This document shows positions 1 to 6,084 of a stretch of DNA of 16,468 nt, piece by piece. This stretch comes from CAZUSU01 sp964623315. GTDB lineage: Bacteria; Patescibacteriota; Patescibacteriia; Magasanikbacterales; 2-02-FULL-50-9b. The notes beneath the pieces are model-generated. The model was not told the DNA's origin. It did no database searches and saw only the letters and a program-made list of their open reading frames with translations. How positions within the stretch are numbered: the first letter of the stretch is position 1; each line of letters begins with the position of its first letter. The stretch covers positions 1 through 16,468 of the forward strand of contig CAZUSU010000005.1 of assembly GCA_964623315.1 (NCBI GenBank). The letters run 5' to 3'. The position numbers and the translations under genes are program-made.

Positions 1-129
1 TCACGCCTGTTGCGCGGATCGCCGATCTTTCAAGATCCAGACGATATTCTTGCCTGCACCGATCTCGAGAACGCCGCGCAGCGGTTCAAGCTTTGGCTGG
101 GATACGCCGCCGTCATCCAGAACATCTAG
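1..129 (+). CDS. possible 3' end of an unidentified gene (partial)
   Basis: An open frame enters from the left edge and ends at a TAG at 127-129, giving 42 residues ending in FKLWLGYAAVIQNI. Third codon positions are strongly G/C, as in a real GC-rich gene. The opposite strand is an equally serious candidate. A frame from TTG at 174 to a TGA at 1-3 gives 57 residues ending in GKNIVWILKDRRSAQQA, which also looks protein-like, but it has no ATG and no ribosome site. Only one of the two can be real and the window does not decide it. No family is recognised. The piece may be the remnant or edge of a neighbouring gene. The stretch 130-228 holds no other gene. Confidence 0.3.
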   Translation, partial: SRLLRGSPIFQDPDDILACTDLENAAQRFKLWLGYAAVIQNI

Positions 130-228
130 CGCGAATAGAAACGTCCGAAAGCCAAGCCCGAAAGCATCGCGCAACCGCGTGGCGTGAGTAGGGCTTATTT
201 TTTATTCGCACAATTTTATCGCCACAAT

Positions 229-257
229 TTGACATTCGGTTTCTGTTCGGATATAAT
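229..257 (+). promoter_or_regulatory. sigma-70 promoter of the RhuM-Fic gene (P1)
   Basis: A perfect TTGACA at 229-234 and a perfect TATAAT at 252-257 are separated by 17 bases. The core TTGACATTCGGTTTCTGTT recurs at 2809 in front of the DinD-like gene. The leader to the ATG at 286 is short (about 20 bases). Confidence 0.85.
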
Positions 258-285
258 ATGTTTATTACTCATTAAGTTTGGAGAT

Positions 286-1287
286 ATGCAAAACGTGCAA
301 CAAGAAATCGTTTTATACACTGGCCCGCAGGGCGCCGAAAAGGTTAAGGTTCGGATGGACAAGGACACGGTGTGGTTAACGCAGGCGCAGATCGCCACCG
401 TTCTTGGTACACAGCGGCCGGCCATAACAAAACATTTGAATAATATTTTTAAAACAGCTGAATTGAGCGAAAATTCAGTATGTTCCATCTTGGAACATAC
501 TGCGGCAGATGGCAAAACATATAAGGTGCAGGTTTATAATCTAGACGCAATTATTTCAGTCGGCTACCGCGTTAATTCCAAACGTGCAACACAGTTTCGT
601 GTTTGGGCAACAGGCGTTTTGCGCGATCACATCATGAAGGGCTACACAATCAACGAATCGCGGCTCAAGGAAACGACGTCGCGCGCGCATGAGCTTGAGC
701 GCGCGGTGCGACTGATTCGTTCGTCAGCGGACGCCCGCACACTAAAAAGCAGTGAGGCGCGCGGGCTACTCACGGTCATCACGGAATACGCGCACTCGTG
801 GTCGCTCCTACAGCAGTATGATGATGAACAGCTCAAGGTGCAACGTACCCGCACAACAGATTTTAAAACCATCATGTATGATGAAGCAAAACAGGCAATC
901 ACAGAACTCAAGCGCCACGTGCTTCATAAAAAAGAGGCCGGAACTCTGTTTGGCATTGAGCGCGAGAGCGGACTTGATCGCGTGCTTGGCGCAATCACAC
1001 AAACATTCGGCGGCAAACAATTATACGCTTCGCTTGAAGAGCGCGCGGCGCATTTGTTGTACTTCATCATCAAAGATCATCCTTTTTCCGACGGCAACAA
1101 ACGCATCGGAGCATTTATGTTTGTGCGGTTTTTGGAAATCAATGCATTTGGGCGCGACAAACGTGGCGAGCGCAAAATTAATCCCAACACTTTGGTTGCA
1201 CTGGCGTTGCTGATTGCGCAAAGCTCGCCGAAAGACAAAGAAATAATGGTTGCGCTCATTACAAATTTGTTGAGCGAAGCAAAATAA
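286..1287 (+). CDS. RhuM family protein with C-terminal Fic/Doc domain
   Basis: Predicted 333-residue two-domain protein. Residues about 8-125 are a RhuM-type domain, with the family signature ENSVCSILEHTAADGK (62-77) and YNLDAIISVGYRVNSKRATQFRVWAT (84-109, shown in two overlapping runs: YNLDAIISVGYR and RVNSKRATQFRVWAT). Residues about 195-330 are a Fic fold with the active motif HPFSDGNKR at 265-273. Fic enzymes modify target proteins with a nucleotide or phosphate. The Lys in place of the usual second Gly of GNGR is the Doc-type pattern, and Doc phosphorylates EF-Tu, so a translation-directed toxin-like activity is possible (inference). I chose the ATG at 286 because it lies just after a perfect promoter at 229-257. 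The in-frame GTG at 184 would lie upstream of that promoter. No separate antitoxin gene is visible beside it. The next gene starts 31 bases downstream on the same strand. Confidence 0.9.
   Translation: MQNVQQEIVLYTGPQGAEKVKVRMDKDTVWLTQAQIATVLGTQRPAITKHLNNIFKTAELSENSVCSILEHTAADGKTYKVQVYNLDAIISVGYRVNSKRATQFRVWATGVLRDHIMKGYTINESRLKETTSRAHELERAVRLIRSSADARTLKSSEARGLLTVITEYAHSWSLLQQYDDEQLKVQRTRTTDFKTIMYDEAKQAITELKRHVLHKKEAGTLFGIERESGLDRVLGAITQTFGGKQLYASLEERAAHLLYFIIKDHPFSDGNKRIGAFMFVRFLEINAFGRDKRGERKINPNTLVALALLIAQSSPKDKEIMVALITNLLSEAK
476..502. repeat. perfect 11-bp inverted repeat inside the RhuM coding region
   Basis: CAGTATGTTCC at 476-486 and GGAACATACTG at 492-502 are exact reverse complements with a 5-base spacer. 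The repeat covers codons of the conserved RhuM signature, so it could be a by-product of coding. It also looks like a dimeric operator or an mRNA hairpin. Confidence 0.6.
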
Positions 1288-1296
1288 TGGTACACT
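1267..1296 (+). promoter_or_regulatory. possible promoter of the 463-residue unknown gene
   Basis: TTGTTG (1267-1272) and TACACT (1291-1296) are 18 bases apart, overlapping the end of the RhuM-Fic gene. No Shine-Dalgarno precedes the ATG at 1319. The match is modest, and read-through from P1 is an alternative. Confidence 0.3.
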
Positions 1297-1318
1297 TCCC
1301 TCACTATTTTTCAATCGT

Positions 1319-2710
1319 ATGCCCGAACCATCAGACCCATTTAATGCGTGGAACAATCAACAGACCGATCAGCAACGCATGGATGCAATTACAGTGCGGT
1401 TTGGGCATTCGGGACACGAGTATCCGCAGACTTTTCTGGAATGGCGCACGCGCGCACAGCTGGTGCTTGAGCATCATTATCGGATTGCGCGGGATTTTGC
1501 CCACAATTATTCGTTGAATTGTTTTACTCCCGAGCATACAGCTCATCCGATTTGTACCATTAATGCGCGGATTAGCACGCTTCTTAAAGTCGTTTCAACA
1601 CAAGGTGCTAAGTATGAGCTTCCATCATATAACCGTCTTGAGATGGGCGATGAAAAATCTCCAACCACGCCGCTCACCCCCGAGGAGCGAGCCCAATTTG
1701 ATATGTTGGTAACGAGTACAACAGATTTTGAAATGGAACTCGCGAAATTTAGGTCAGCAGGTGCTGTACCTCAAATATCGGCTATCACAACACCAGCGGC
1801 TGTTACGCGAACACCAACCACCGCATCACAAGCACCGCGAGCCGCGCTACAAAGCGGTTCTGTTCAAGAGTTGGCAGGTGGAATTCAGCGTTCTGGTGTT
1901 GTAGTGCGTCAACCAGAATCACAGCGTAGCATCGAGTCACGTGTAGAGCTCATCAATCCTCTTGAAGACGCGCGTGGGTTTACGCTACAGTTTACGAGGC
2001 TCTTTAACGAACTTAACATGCCAGCATGGGCAGACGCCCTTGCGGGTGTTGAACAAAAAATCGCGGCGCTGTCAGCAGACAAACGAGAGTTTATTGAGCG
2101 TGAAATGCAGGATGGCGCCCACGCCTTTTTGATGCCGGGCAAACGAATTATTAAAGAAACACTCGGCGCTGCAATTCAAAACATGAAGCCAGTGTGGTAT
2201 GAAAATGGTCAGGAGAAAACACTGGTAGCAACGTATCAGTGGGGTCATATCAGTAGTATGATCACAAACAAAAATGACGCACTGTTTGTTGATATGCCGG
2301 ATGACCCTTATTTATTTTTAGCGCTGCCAACACCGCGTGCAGAACCAGACACCTTCAATAAAAAATTAACAGATCAGAAAGCACTTCTGCGAGAATGGCA
2401 AAAAGCCTATCCGGAATATATTGCCATGAACATTCCTGGCTACCTTGTTTTCCAAGCGCTTGAGACACGCGCAGCACTTACAACAGCACAAACACGAGGT
2501 GCACAAAACTTTACGGTGCGTCCGTTGGATTATTATGACGGCACGGACAATACTTCGTTTACTCGCTTTCTTGATCTGCCGGTGTCCGTCGGCGATGTGC
2601 CGTTTGGTTACTTCTTTCCGGGCAATCGGCAGCTCGGGCTGAACGGGGATGATGCGGGCGATGCGTATCCGAAGCGTGGCTTCCGTCTCGAGAGGAGGGT
2701 CAACCTTTGA
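1319..2710 (+). CDS. unknown protein with possible C-type-lectin-like C-terminal tail
   Basis: 463 residues, no recognised family, no signal peptide and no membrane segment seen. The N-terminal part (1-100) is hydrophilic and mixed. Residues about 148-205 are a low-complexity Ala/Thr/Pro/Ser/Gln-rich linker. Residues 210-330 are predicted helical, with a charged stretch around LSADKREFIEREMQDG. The last 60 residues contain FFPGNRQLGLNGDDAGDAYP followed directly by KRGFRLERRVNL. A terminal GFR motif after a Gly/Asp/Asn-rich loop resembles the C-terminal end of formylglycine-generating-enzyme-like and C-type lectin folds, including target proteins of diversity-generating retroelements that are common in CPR. 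No reverse transcriptase or template repeat lies in the window, so retroelement diversification is only a hypothesis. The gene starts 31 bases after RhuM-Fic and could be co-transcribed with it. Confidence 0.8.
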   Translation: MPEPSDPFNAWNNQQTDQQRMDAITVRFGHSGHEYPQTFLEWRTRAQLVLEHHYRIARDFAHNYSLNCFTPEHTAHPICTINARISTLLKVVSTQGAKYELPSYNRLEMGDEKSPTTPLTPEERAQFDMLVTSTTDFEMELAKFRSAGAVPQISAITTPAAVTRTPTTASQAPRAALQSGSVQELAGGIQRSGVVVRQPESQRSIESRVELINPLEDARGFTLQFTRLFNELNMPAWADALAGVEQKIAALSADKREFIEREMQDGAHAFLMPGKRIIKETLGAAIQNMKPVWYENGQEKTLVATYQWGHISSMITNKNDALFVDMPDDPYLFLALPTPRAEPDTFNKKLTDQKALLREWQKAYPEYIAMNIPGYLVFQALETRAALTTAQTRGAQNFTVRPLDYYDGTDNTSFTRFLDLPVSVGDVPFGYFFPGNRQLGLNGDDAGDAYPKRGFRLERRVNL

Positions 2711-2789
2711 ATTTGATTCTTGAATTTGTTTTGTGATTTAATTTTTGTTTTTGAAATGGGGTTCGTACAACCACGCATTTATGCACATA

Positions 2790-2798
2790 TTATCCACA
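2790..2798 (+). promoter_or_regulatory. DnaA-box-like TTATCCACA
   Basis: Exact match to the consensus DnaA box TTATCCACA, 11 bases upstream of the -35 of P2. The same 9-mer, preceded by the same TGCACA, lies directly upstream of the lexA promoter (5693-5701, - strand). A single box is not an origin; a regulatory role is inferred. Confidence 0.55.
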
Positions 2799-2808
2799 TG
2801 AGTAGGTA

Positions 2809-2836
2809 TTGACATTCGGTTTCTGTTTGGTATAAT
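2809..2836 (+). promoter_or_regulatory. sigma-70 promoter of the DinD-like gene (P2)
   Basis: TTGACA (2809-2814) and TATAAT (2831-2836), 16 bases apart. The first 19 bases are identical to P1 at 229, and 21 of 22 bases from TTGACA through GG match. The shared spacer is not needed for sigma binding, which points to a common regulator or a duplicated promoter. Confidence 0.85.
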
Positions 2837-2865
2837 GGAGGTATATAAAATTAATCCAAGGGGGT

Positions 2866-3726
2866 ATGTCACAAAAACATTCATCCGACACCGAAAAGTC
2901 CGTCATCATCTTCAGCGACCAGCCAGTGCGGCGGGTTTGGAGTGAGGAAAAACAGCAATGGTTTTTTGCTATTGTTGATGTGGTACGTGTATTGACTGAT
3001 TCGGTCAATCCAACAGACTATATCAATAAAATGAGGCTAAGAGATGCGGAATTAAACAAAGGGTGGGGACAATTTGTCCATACCCTTTGGATGGAAACTA
3101 AAGGTGGGCGTCAACAAATAAACTCTGCAAATGTTGAAGGGATATTGCGCTTTATTCAATCTATCCCTTCTCAAAAAGCTGAGCCATTTAAACTTTGGCT
3201 CGCAAAAGTCGGTTATGAACGCCTCCAAGAAACTGTTGACCCTGAACGCGCGGTCAAACGTGCGCGCGAAAATTGGAAACGCCTCGGGCGGCCGGAATCG
3301 TGGATTGAACGGCGCATGCAGGGCCAAGAAATTCGCAACAAACTCTCGGATTATTGGGATGGGCACGGCGTTGCAACTCCATCTGATTACGCAAAACTCA
3401 CCAACGTTATTCATCACGAATGGACTGATATGACGGTTGGCGAGCACAAAGATCTAAAAAATCTTCCAAAACAAACAAATCTGCGTGATCACATGTGTGA
3501 AGCTGAGCTGTTGTTTACAGCCCTTGCAGAGTTTTCAACGAAAGAAATTGCAAATGTTGAACAGGCGGATGGTTATGATGAAAACGCTGACGCCGGCAAA
3601 AAAGGTGGTGGCATTGCACGAACAGCACGCACCGCGCTTGAAGAAAAAACCAAAAAATCAGTAATCACCGGCGAGAATTTTTTGGATGCGCCAGAACAAA
3701 AAAAGCTTGATGAAACTAATGATTAA
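2866..3726 (+). CDS. dinD: DinD-like DNA-damage-inducible protein with Bro-N domain
   Basis: 286 residues, close to E. coli DinD (about 275). Residues about 12-120 form a Bro-N (phage antirepressor type) domain containing RRVWSEEKQQWFFAIVDVV and the region LRFIQSIPSQKAEPFKLWLAKVG, the latter at 94-116 (read as LRFIQSIPSQ then KAEPFKLWLAKVG). The C-terminal half matches the DinD layout: HGVATPSDYAKLTN at 167-180, a run ending in LPKQTNLRDHMCEAELLF at 200-217, then ARTARTALEE at 251-260. E. coli DinD is LexA-regulated, and its partner reported in the literature is RecA. Here it faces the lexA-polY operon, fitting a DNA-damage role. The ATG follows a G-rich site (AAGGGGG) at unusually short spacing. 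It is convergent with the polymerase gene, 37 bases apart. A general antirepressor role is the main alternative. Confidence 0.85.
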   Translation: MSQKHSSDTEKSVIIFSDQPVRRVWSEEKQQWFFAIVDVVRVLTDSVNPTDYINKMRLRDAELNKGWGQFVHTLWMETKGGRQQINSANVEGILRFIQSIPSQKAEPFKLWLAKVGYERLQETVDPERAVKRARENWKRLGRPESWIERRMQGQEIRNKLSDYWDGHGVATPSDYAKLTNVIHHEWTDMTVGEHKDLKNLPKQTNLRDHMCEAELLFTALAEFSTKEIANVEQADGYDENADAGKKGGGIARTARTALEEKTKKSVITGENFLDAPEQKKLDETND

Positions 3727-3763
3727 TGCGTTGAGCAGTGATTCGTTCGCAATATTCAGTTTT

Positions 3764-5041
3764 TTAAACCGTTACCATGAGTCGCGGTATATTAAGGTGT
3801 TGGCGAATCGTTTCATCAGTGGCGCGTGTGAATGTTGCTTGAGAGCCGCCCAAGTGCACCGTGTGTTTTCCAAACTCCGCGCTCAATGCATCCACCGCCG
3901 CATACACGCGCTGTAATTTTTCTATGCGCACCGGCGATTCAAACAACGAAGATTGCACCGACGCGTCAGCGCTCAAATCCGCCAGCACTACGCCGGTGGC
4001 GCGATACATTGTGCCACGTCTAAAAATTTCAGCAAGGAGCGTACGAACGTGCGCAATTAAATCATGCGGAAAATTTGAGGCGCGCGTAATTTTTGCTTCG
4101 GCCGCCGTGTGTGAAAATTGCTGTGTGCGCAGATACACCACCATGCGCCGCGCAACCAATCCGTGCCGCCGCGCTTTAATACAGGCATTTTCCAAATTAC
4201 GGGTAATCTGCGCCATCAAAAATTCGGCATCGCCGGACGGCGGGGTAAATGTTTTTGTTTTTGAAATTGATGCGTATGAATTTTTTTCTTCCGTCACCAC
4301 GGGCCACACGCATTCACCATTTAACTCGCCCCACATTTCCTGATGCGGTTTATTGAAATGCGCCGTAATAAAATCAAACGGCCGCTCAATAAAATCCAGC
4401 GCGGTGCGAATGTTAAGCGTGTACATATATTGCGCCGTGTTTGGCCCGACGCCCCAAATTTTTTCTACCGGCAGTGCGCTCAAATATCCACGGATTGCGC
4501 GTCCGGCGACCGCGGTAAATCCATTTGGTTTTTGCCACTTTGACGCAATTTTTGCGAGCGATTTGCTGGGAGCTAAACCAACGGAAACCGTAAACCCCAA
4601 CTCCGCATCTATGGCCGCCTTCATTGCGCGCGCGATTTCTTCGTACCCCTTGTGCAACGGTCCGCGCAGGCCGGTAATTTCTGCAAACCCTTCGTCAATG
4701 CCGTATTCTTCAACCACACTGGTAAACCGCCGCATGATACTAAACATCCGTTTGGAAAACAGGGAATATGTTTCATAATCGCTTGGTAAAATAACGGCGT
4801 CGGGGCACATTTTCCGAATGTCAGACAACATCATACCGCGCACCACACCGCGTGCTTTTGCTTCGTATGAAAGTGACGAAGCAATGCCGCGTTCGCGCCC
4901 TGTCACCACGGGCCGGCCGCGCAGTTCCGGATGTAACGCCGTTTCGCAACTGGCAAAAAAAGCGTCTCCATCAATGTGCACAATGGCGCGCGGGAATGAT
5001 TGGAGGTGTGGCGAGGTTTGCCAAGCGCCGATGGTCGGCAT
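3764..5041 (-). CDS. dinB: Y-family DNA polymerase (DinB/UmuC type)
   Basis: 425-residue translesion DNA polymerase, full length for the family. The catalytic carboxylates sit in VHIDGDAFFASCE (21-33; D24, D26 region) and YGIDEGFAEI (113-122; D116, E117). The DNA-binding SKSLAKIASKWQKPNG is at 159-174. A helix-hairpin-helix follows at about 190-203 (LPVEKIWGVGPNT), and the little-finger domain spans about 255-365. QSSLF at 363-367 fits the beta-clamp binding motif. It would copy past damaged bases at low fidelity. It starts one base after the lexA stop (TAA, one base, ATG), so the two are one operon under the lexA promoter and probably damage-inducible. The pairing resembles umuDC, and the C-terminal GVVLADLS region is also seen in UmuC, so either name could be used. 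No C-terminal truncation is visible. Confidence 0.93.
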   Translation of the reverse strand: MPTIGAWQTSPHLQSFPRAIVHIDGDAFFASCETALHPELRGRPVVTGRERGIASSLSYEAKARGVVRGMMLSDIRKMCPDAVILPSDYETYSLFSKRMFSIMRRFTSVVEEYGIDEGFAEITGLRGPLHKGYEEIARAMKAAIDAELGFTVSVGLAPSKSLAKIASKWQKPNGFTAVAGRAIRGYLSALPVEKIWGVGPNTAQYMYTLNIRTALDFIERPFDFITAHFNKPHQEMWGELNGECVWPVVTEEKNSYASISKTKTFTPPSGDAEFLMAQITRNLENACIKARRHGLVARRMVVYLRTQQFSHTAAEAKITRASNFPHDLIAHVRTLLAEIFRRGTMYRATGVVLADLSADASVQSSLFESPVRIEKLQRVYAAVDALSAEFGKHTVHLGGSQATFTRATDETIRQHLNIPRLMVTV

Positions 5042-5042
5042 A

Positions 5043-5624
5043 TTATGTGTATTTCCGAATCACACTCGTCACCACGCCCGCAACATTTATTTCATCGCGC
5101 GGGCGAATGTCCTGATATTTTTTATTTGCCGGACGCAAAATAACTTCGTCGCCGCGTTTCAAATAATATTTCATCGTCCATTCGTGGTCCACTTCGGCAA
5201 CCACAATTTCACCGGCCTTTGGCGTGCGGCCACGCTCAACAATTACCATGTCGCCGGGCATGATGCCGGCATCAATCATGGAGTCGCCGGAAACCGTGAG
5301 CAGGTAAGACGCTTCTGGCCGCCGAATCAAAAACTGATCCAAACTCAACGTATCCACCAATTCTTCTTCGGCAGGCGACGGAAAACCTGCTTGCACCGTG
5401 CCCAGCACGCGCAATCCGTATAATTTAGTTGTGGGGATCAGCCGGCCGCCATCGGTTTTGCCAACCAATCCCTCTTCAACAAATTTTTCTACATATTTAT
5501 GCAGAGAACCTTTTGATTCCACACCGTATAAATCCGCGAGCTCATCATATGAGGGGAGCCGGTGGAAACGGCGATAAAAACGAATCAGGTCTTTTTTACG
5601 GCGGTCAAACAGGGGTTGTGTCAT
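5043..5624 (-). CDS. lexA: LexA-type SOS repressor, self-cleaving (S24 peptidase)
   Basis: 193 residues from the ATG at 5624. A TTG at 5663 in frame would add 13 residues but overlaps the promoter -10, so it is rejected. Residues about 6-55 form the winged helix DNA-binding domain (DRRKKDLIRFYRRF, LPSYDELADLYGV). The cleavage site is Ala79-Gly80 in VQAGFPSPAEEE. The catalytic Ser115 is in VSGDSM and the Lys152 in EWTMKYYL, the standard LexA/UmuD dyad. The wing plus HTH marks it as a repressor rather than a bare UmuD. It is first in an operon with the Y-family polymerase. A perfect GAAC-N4-GTTC palindrome sits just upstream of the start and a second half-match lies between -35 and -10, which implies autorepression. 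No Shine-Dalgarno is evident before the start. Confidence 0.93.
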   Translation of the reverse strand: MTQPLFDRRKKDLIRFYRRFHRLPSYDELADLYGVESKGSLHKYVEKFVEEGLVGKTDGGRLIPTTKLYGLRVLGTVQAGFPSPAEEELVDTLSLDQFLIRRPEASYLLTVSGDSMIDAGIMPGDMVIVERGRTPKAGEIVVAEVDHEWTMKYYLKRGDEVILRPANKKYQDIRPRDEINVAGVVTSVIRKYT

Positions 5625-5636
5625 AGAGTAATTAAA

Positions 5637-5654
5637 GGAGAACACAAGTTCTCC
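5637..5654. promoter_or_regulatory. LexA-type operator, perfect palindrome
   Basis: GGAGAAC (5637-5643), ACAA, GTTCTCC (5648-5654) is a perfect 7-bp inverted repeat with a 4-base spacer. Its core GAAC-N4-GTTC is the Gram-positive type SOS box. It lies in the lexA leader just downstream of the predicted transcription start. Confidence 0.75.
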
Positions 5655-5662
5655 TAATACCA

Positions 5663-5692
5663 AGTATAGAGAACGAACGTTTTCCCTGTCAA
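5663..5692 (-). promoter_or_regulatory. lexA-polY promoter
   Basis: On the - strand, TTGACA (5692-5687) and TATACT (5668-5663) are 18 bases apart. Between them lies AAACGTTCGTTC (5682-5671), a degenerate GAAC-N4-GTTT operator when read on the + strand. The promoter is divergent from that of the coiled-coil gene. Confidence 0.8.
5671..5682. promoter_or_regulatory. second, degenerate LexA-like operator
   Basis: GAACGAACGTTT reads GAAC-N4-GTTT, one base off GAAC-N4-GTTC, and sits between the -35 and -10 of the lexA promoter. Its position would block polymerase binding. Confidence 0.5.
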
Positions 5693-5719
5693 TGTGGATA
5701 ACTTGTGCATGAGTTATCC
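5693..5719. repeat. 8-bp inverted repeat with an embedded DnaA box, between divergent promoters
   Basis: GGATAACT (5696-5703) and AGTTATCC (5712-5719) are exact inverse copies around TGTGCATG. The left arm is part of TTATCCACA on the - strand (5701-5693), a consensus DnaA box. It lies between the lexA -35 and the -35 of the small gene at 5776, so it could control both. Confidence 0.6.
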
Positions 5720-5721
5720 CC

Positions 5722-5749
5722 TAGACAAAAATAAATAACGTGTTATAGT
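5722..5749 (+). promoter_or_regulatory. promoter of the small coiled-coil gene
   Basis: TAGACA (5722-5727) and TATAGT (5744-5749), 16 bases apart, ending 26 bases before the ATG at 5776. Confidence 0.55.
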
Positions 5750-5775
5750 CAATTCATTATTCATAAAATTTTTTT

Positions 5776-5985
5776 ATGCAAAAGGAGGATATCATCTTAC
5801 AAAAGCTAGAGAAGCTAGACACACTTGAAAGCAAATTAGACGCATTTGCTGAATCAACTGATAAGCGGTTTGTTAAGATAGATGAGTGTATTACCGAAGT
5901 TCACGAAGAGGTGTGTGGGCTTCGCGAGGATCTCAAAGTGGATCGTGCGCGGTTGGTGCGCGTGGAAATGCGCTCCGGATTATAA
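5776..5985 (+). CDS. small coiled-coil protein, unknown function
   Basis: 69 residues, highly charged, with heptad-like spacing of Leu/Ile through LQKLEKLDTLESKLDAF and FVKIDECITEVHEEV. It is predicted to be almost all helix or coiled coil, without signal peptide or membrane segment. Short proteins of this kind are common in CPR genomes and have no assigned role; a link to DNA damage is suggested only by its position divergent from lexA. Oddly, a perfect AAAGGAGG lies just inside the gene (5780-5787) rather than before the ATG, and no good start codon follows it. The ATG would therefore have to work from a leader of about 20 bases without a ribosome site. The end (VEMRSGL) is abrupt, so a truncated longer coiled-coil protein is possible. 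Confidence 0.65.
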   Translation: MQKEDIILQKLEKLDTLESKLDAFAESTDKRFVKIDECITEVHEEVCGLREDLKVDRARLVRVEMRSGL

Positions 5986-6033
5986 AAAAACGACCCCGCG
6001 CCGAGCAAGTGGATGGTCCTTGCTCGGACGCGG
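5984..6033 (-). terminator. rho-independent terminator of the TPR gene
   Basis: CCGAGCAAG (6001-6009) and CTTGCTCGG (6019-6027) are perfect 9-bp arms with a 9-base loop, extended by CCGCG (5996-6000) and CGCGG (6029-6033) with one bulge. On the - strand the stem is followed by GGGTCG and seven T (5990-5984). The small coiled-coil gene ends at its base, so it may also use the structure. Confidence 0.85.
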
Positions 6034-6036
6034 AGT

Positions 6037-6084
6037 GTTCTAGGGTGTCGCCCCGCCCCTCTGACGAAACACACACCCTAGAAC
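6037..6084. repeat. 12-bp inverted repeat overlapping the stop of the TPR gene
   Basis: GTTCTAGGGTGT (6037-6048) and ACACCCTAGAAC (6073-6084) are perfect inverse copies around a 24-base GC-rich loop. The TAG stop of the TPR gene (6080-6078) is inside the arm. There is no T-run, so it is a second hairpin in front of the terminator, perhaps an mRNA 3' stabiliser. Confidence 0.75.

Larger units (their letters stand above)
2711..2865 (+). promoter_or_regulatory. regulatory intergenic region before the DinD-like gene
   Basis: The 155-base gap holds a T-rich start with a direct repeat TTGAATTTG, a perfect DnaA-box sequence TTATCCACA at 2790-2798, and promoter P2 at 2809-2836. No hairpin terminator was found for the upstream gene, although T-runs are frequent. 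Confidence 0.7.

Noticed and set aside
184..285. Upstream GTG start extending the RhuM-Fic protein by 34 residues
   Set aside because: The extension would span the perfect promoter 229-257, and the added residues do not resemble RhuM.
5625..5663. TTG start extending LexA by 13 residues
   Set aside because: It overlaps the -10 box and the operator. The family normally starts close to MTQPLFDRRKK.
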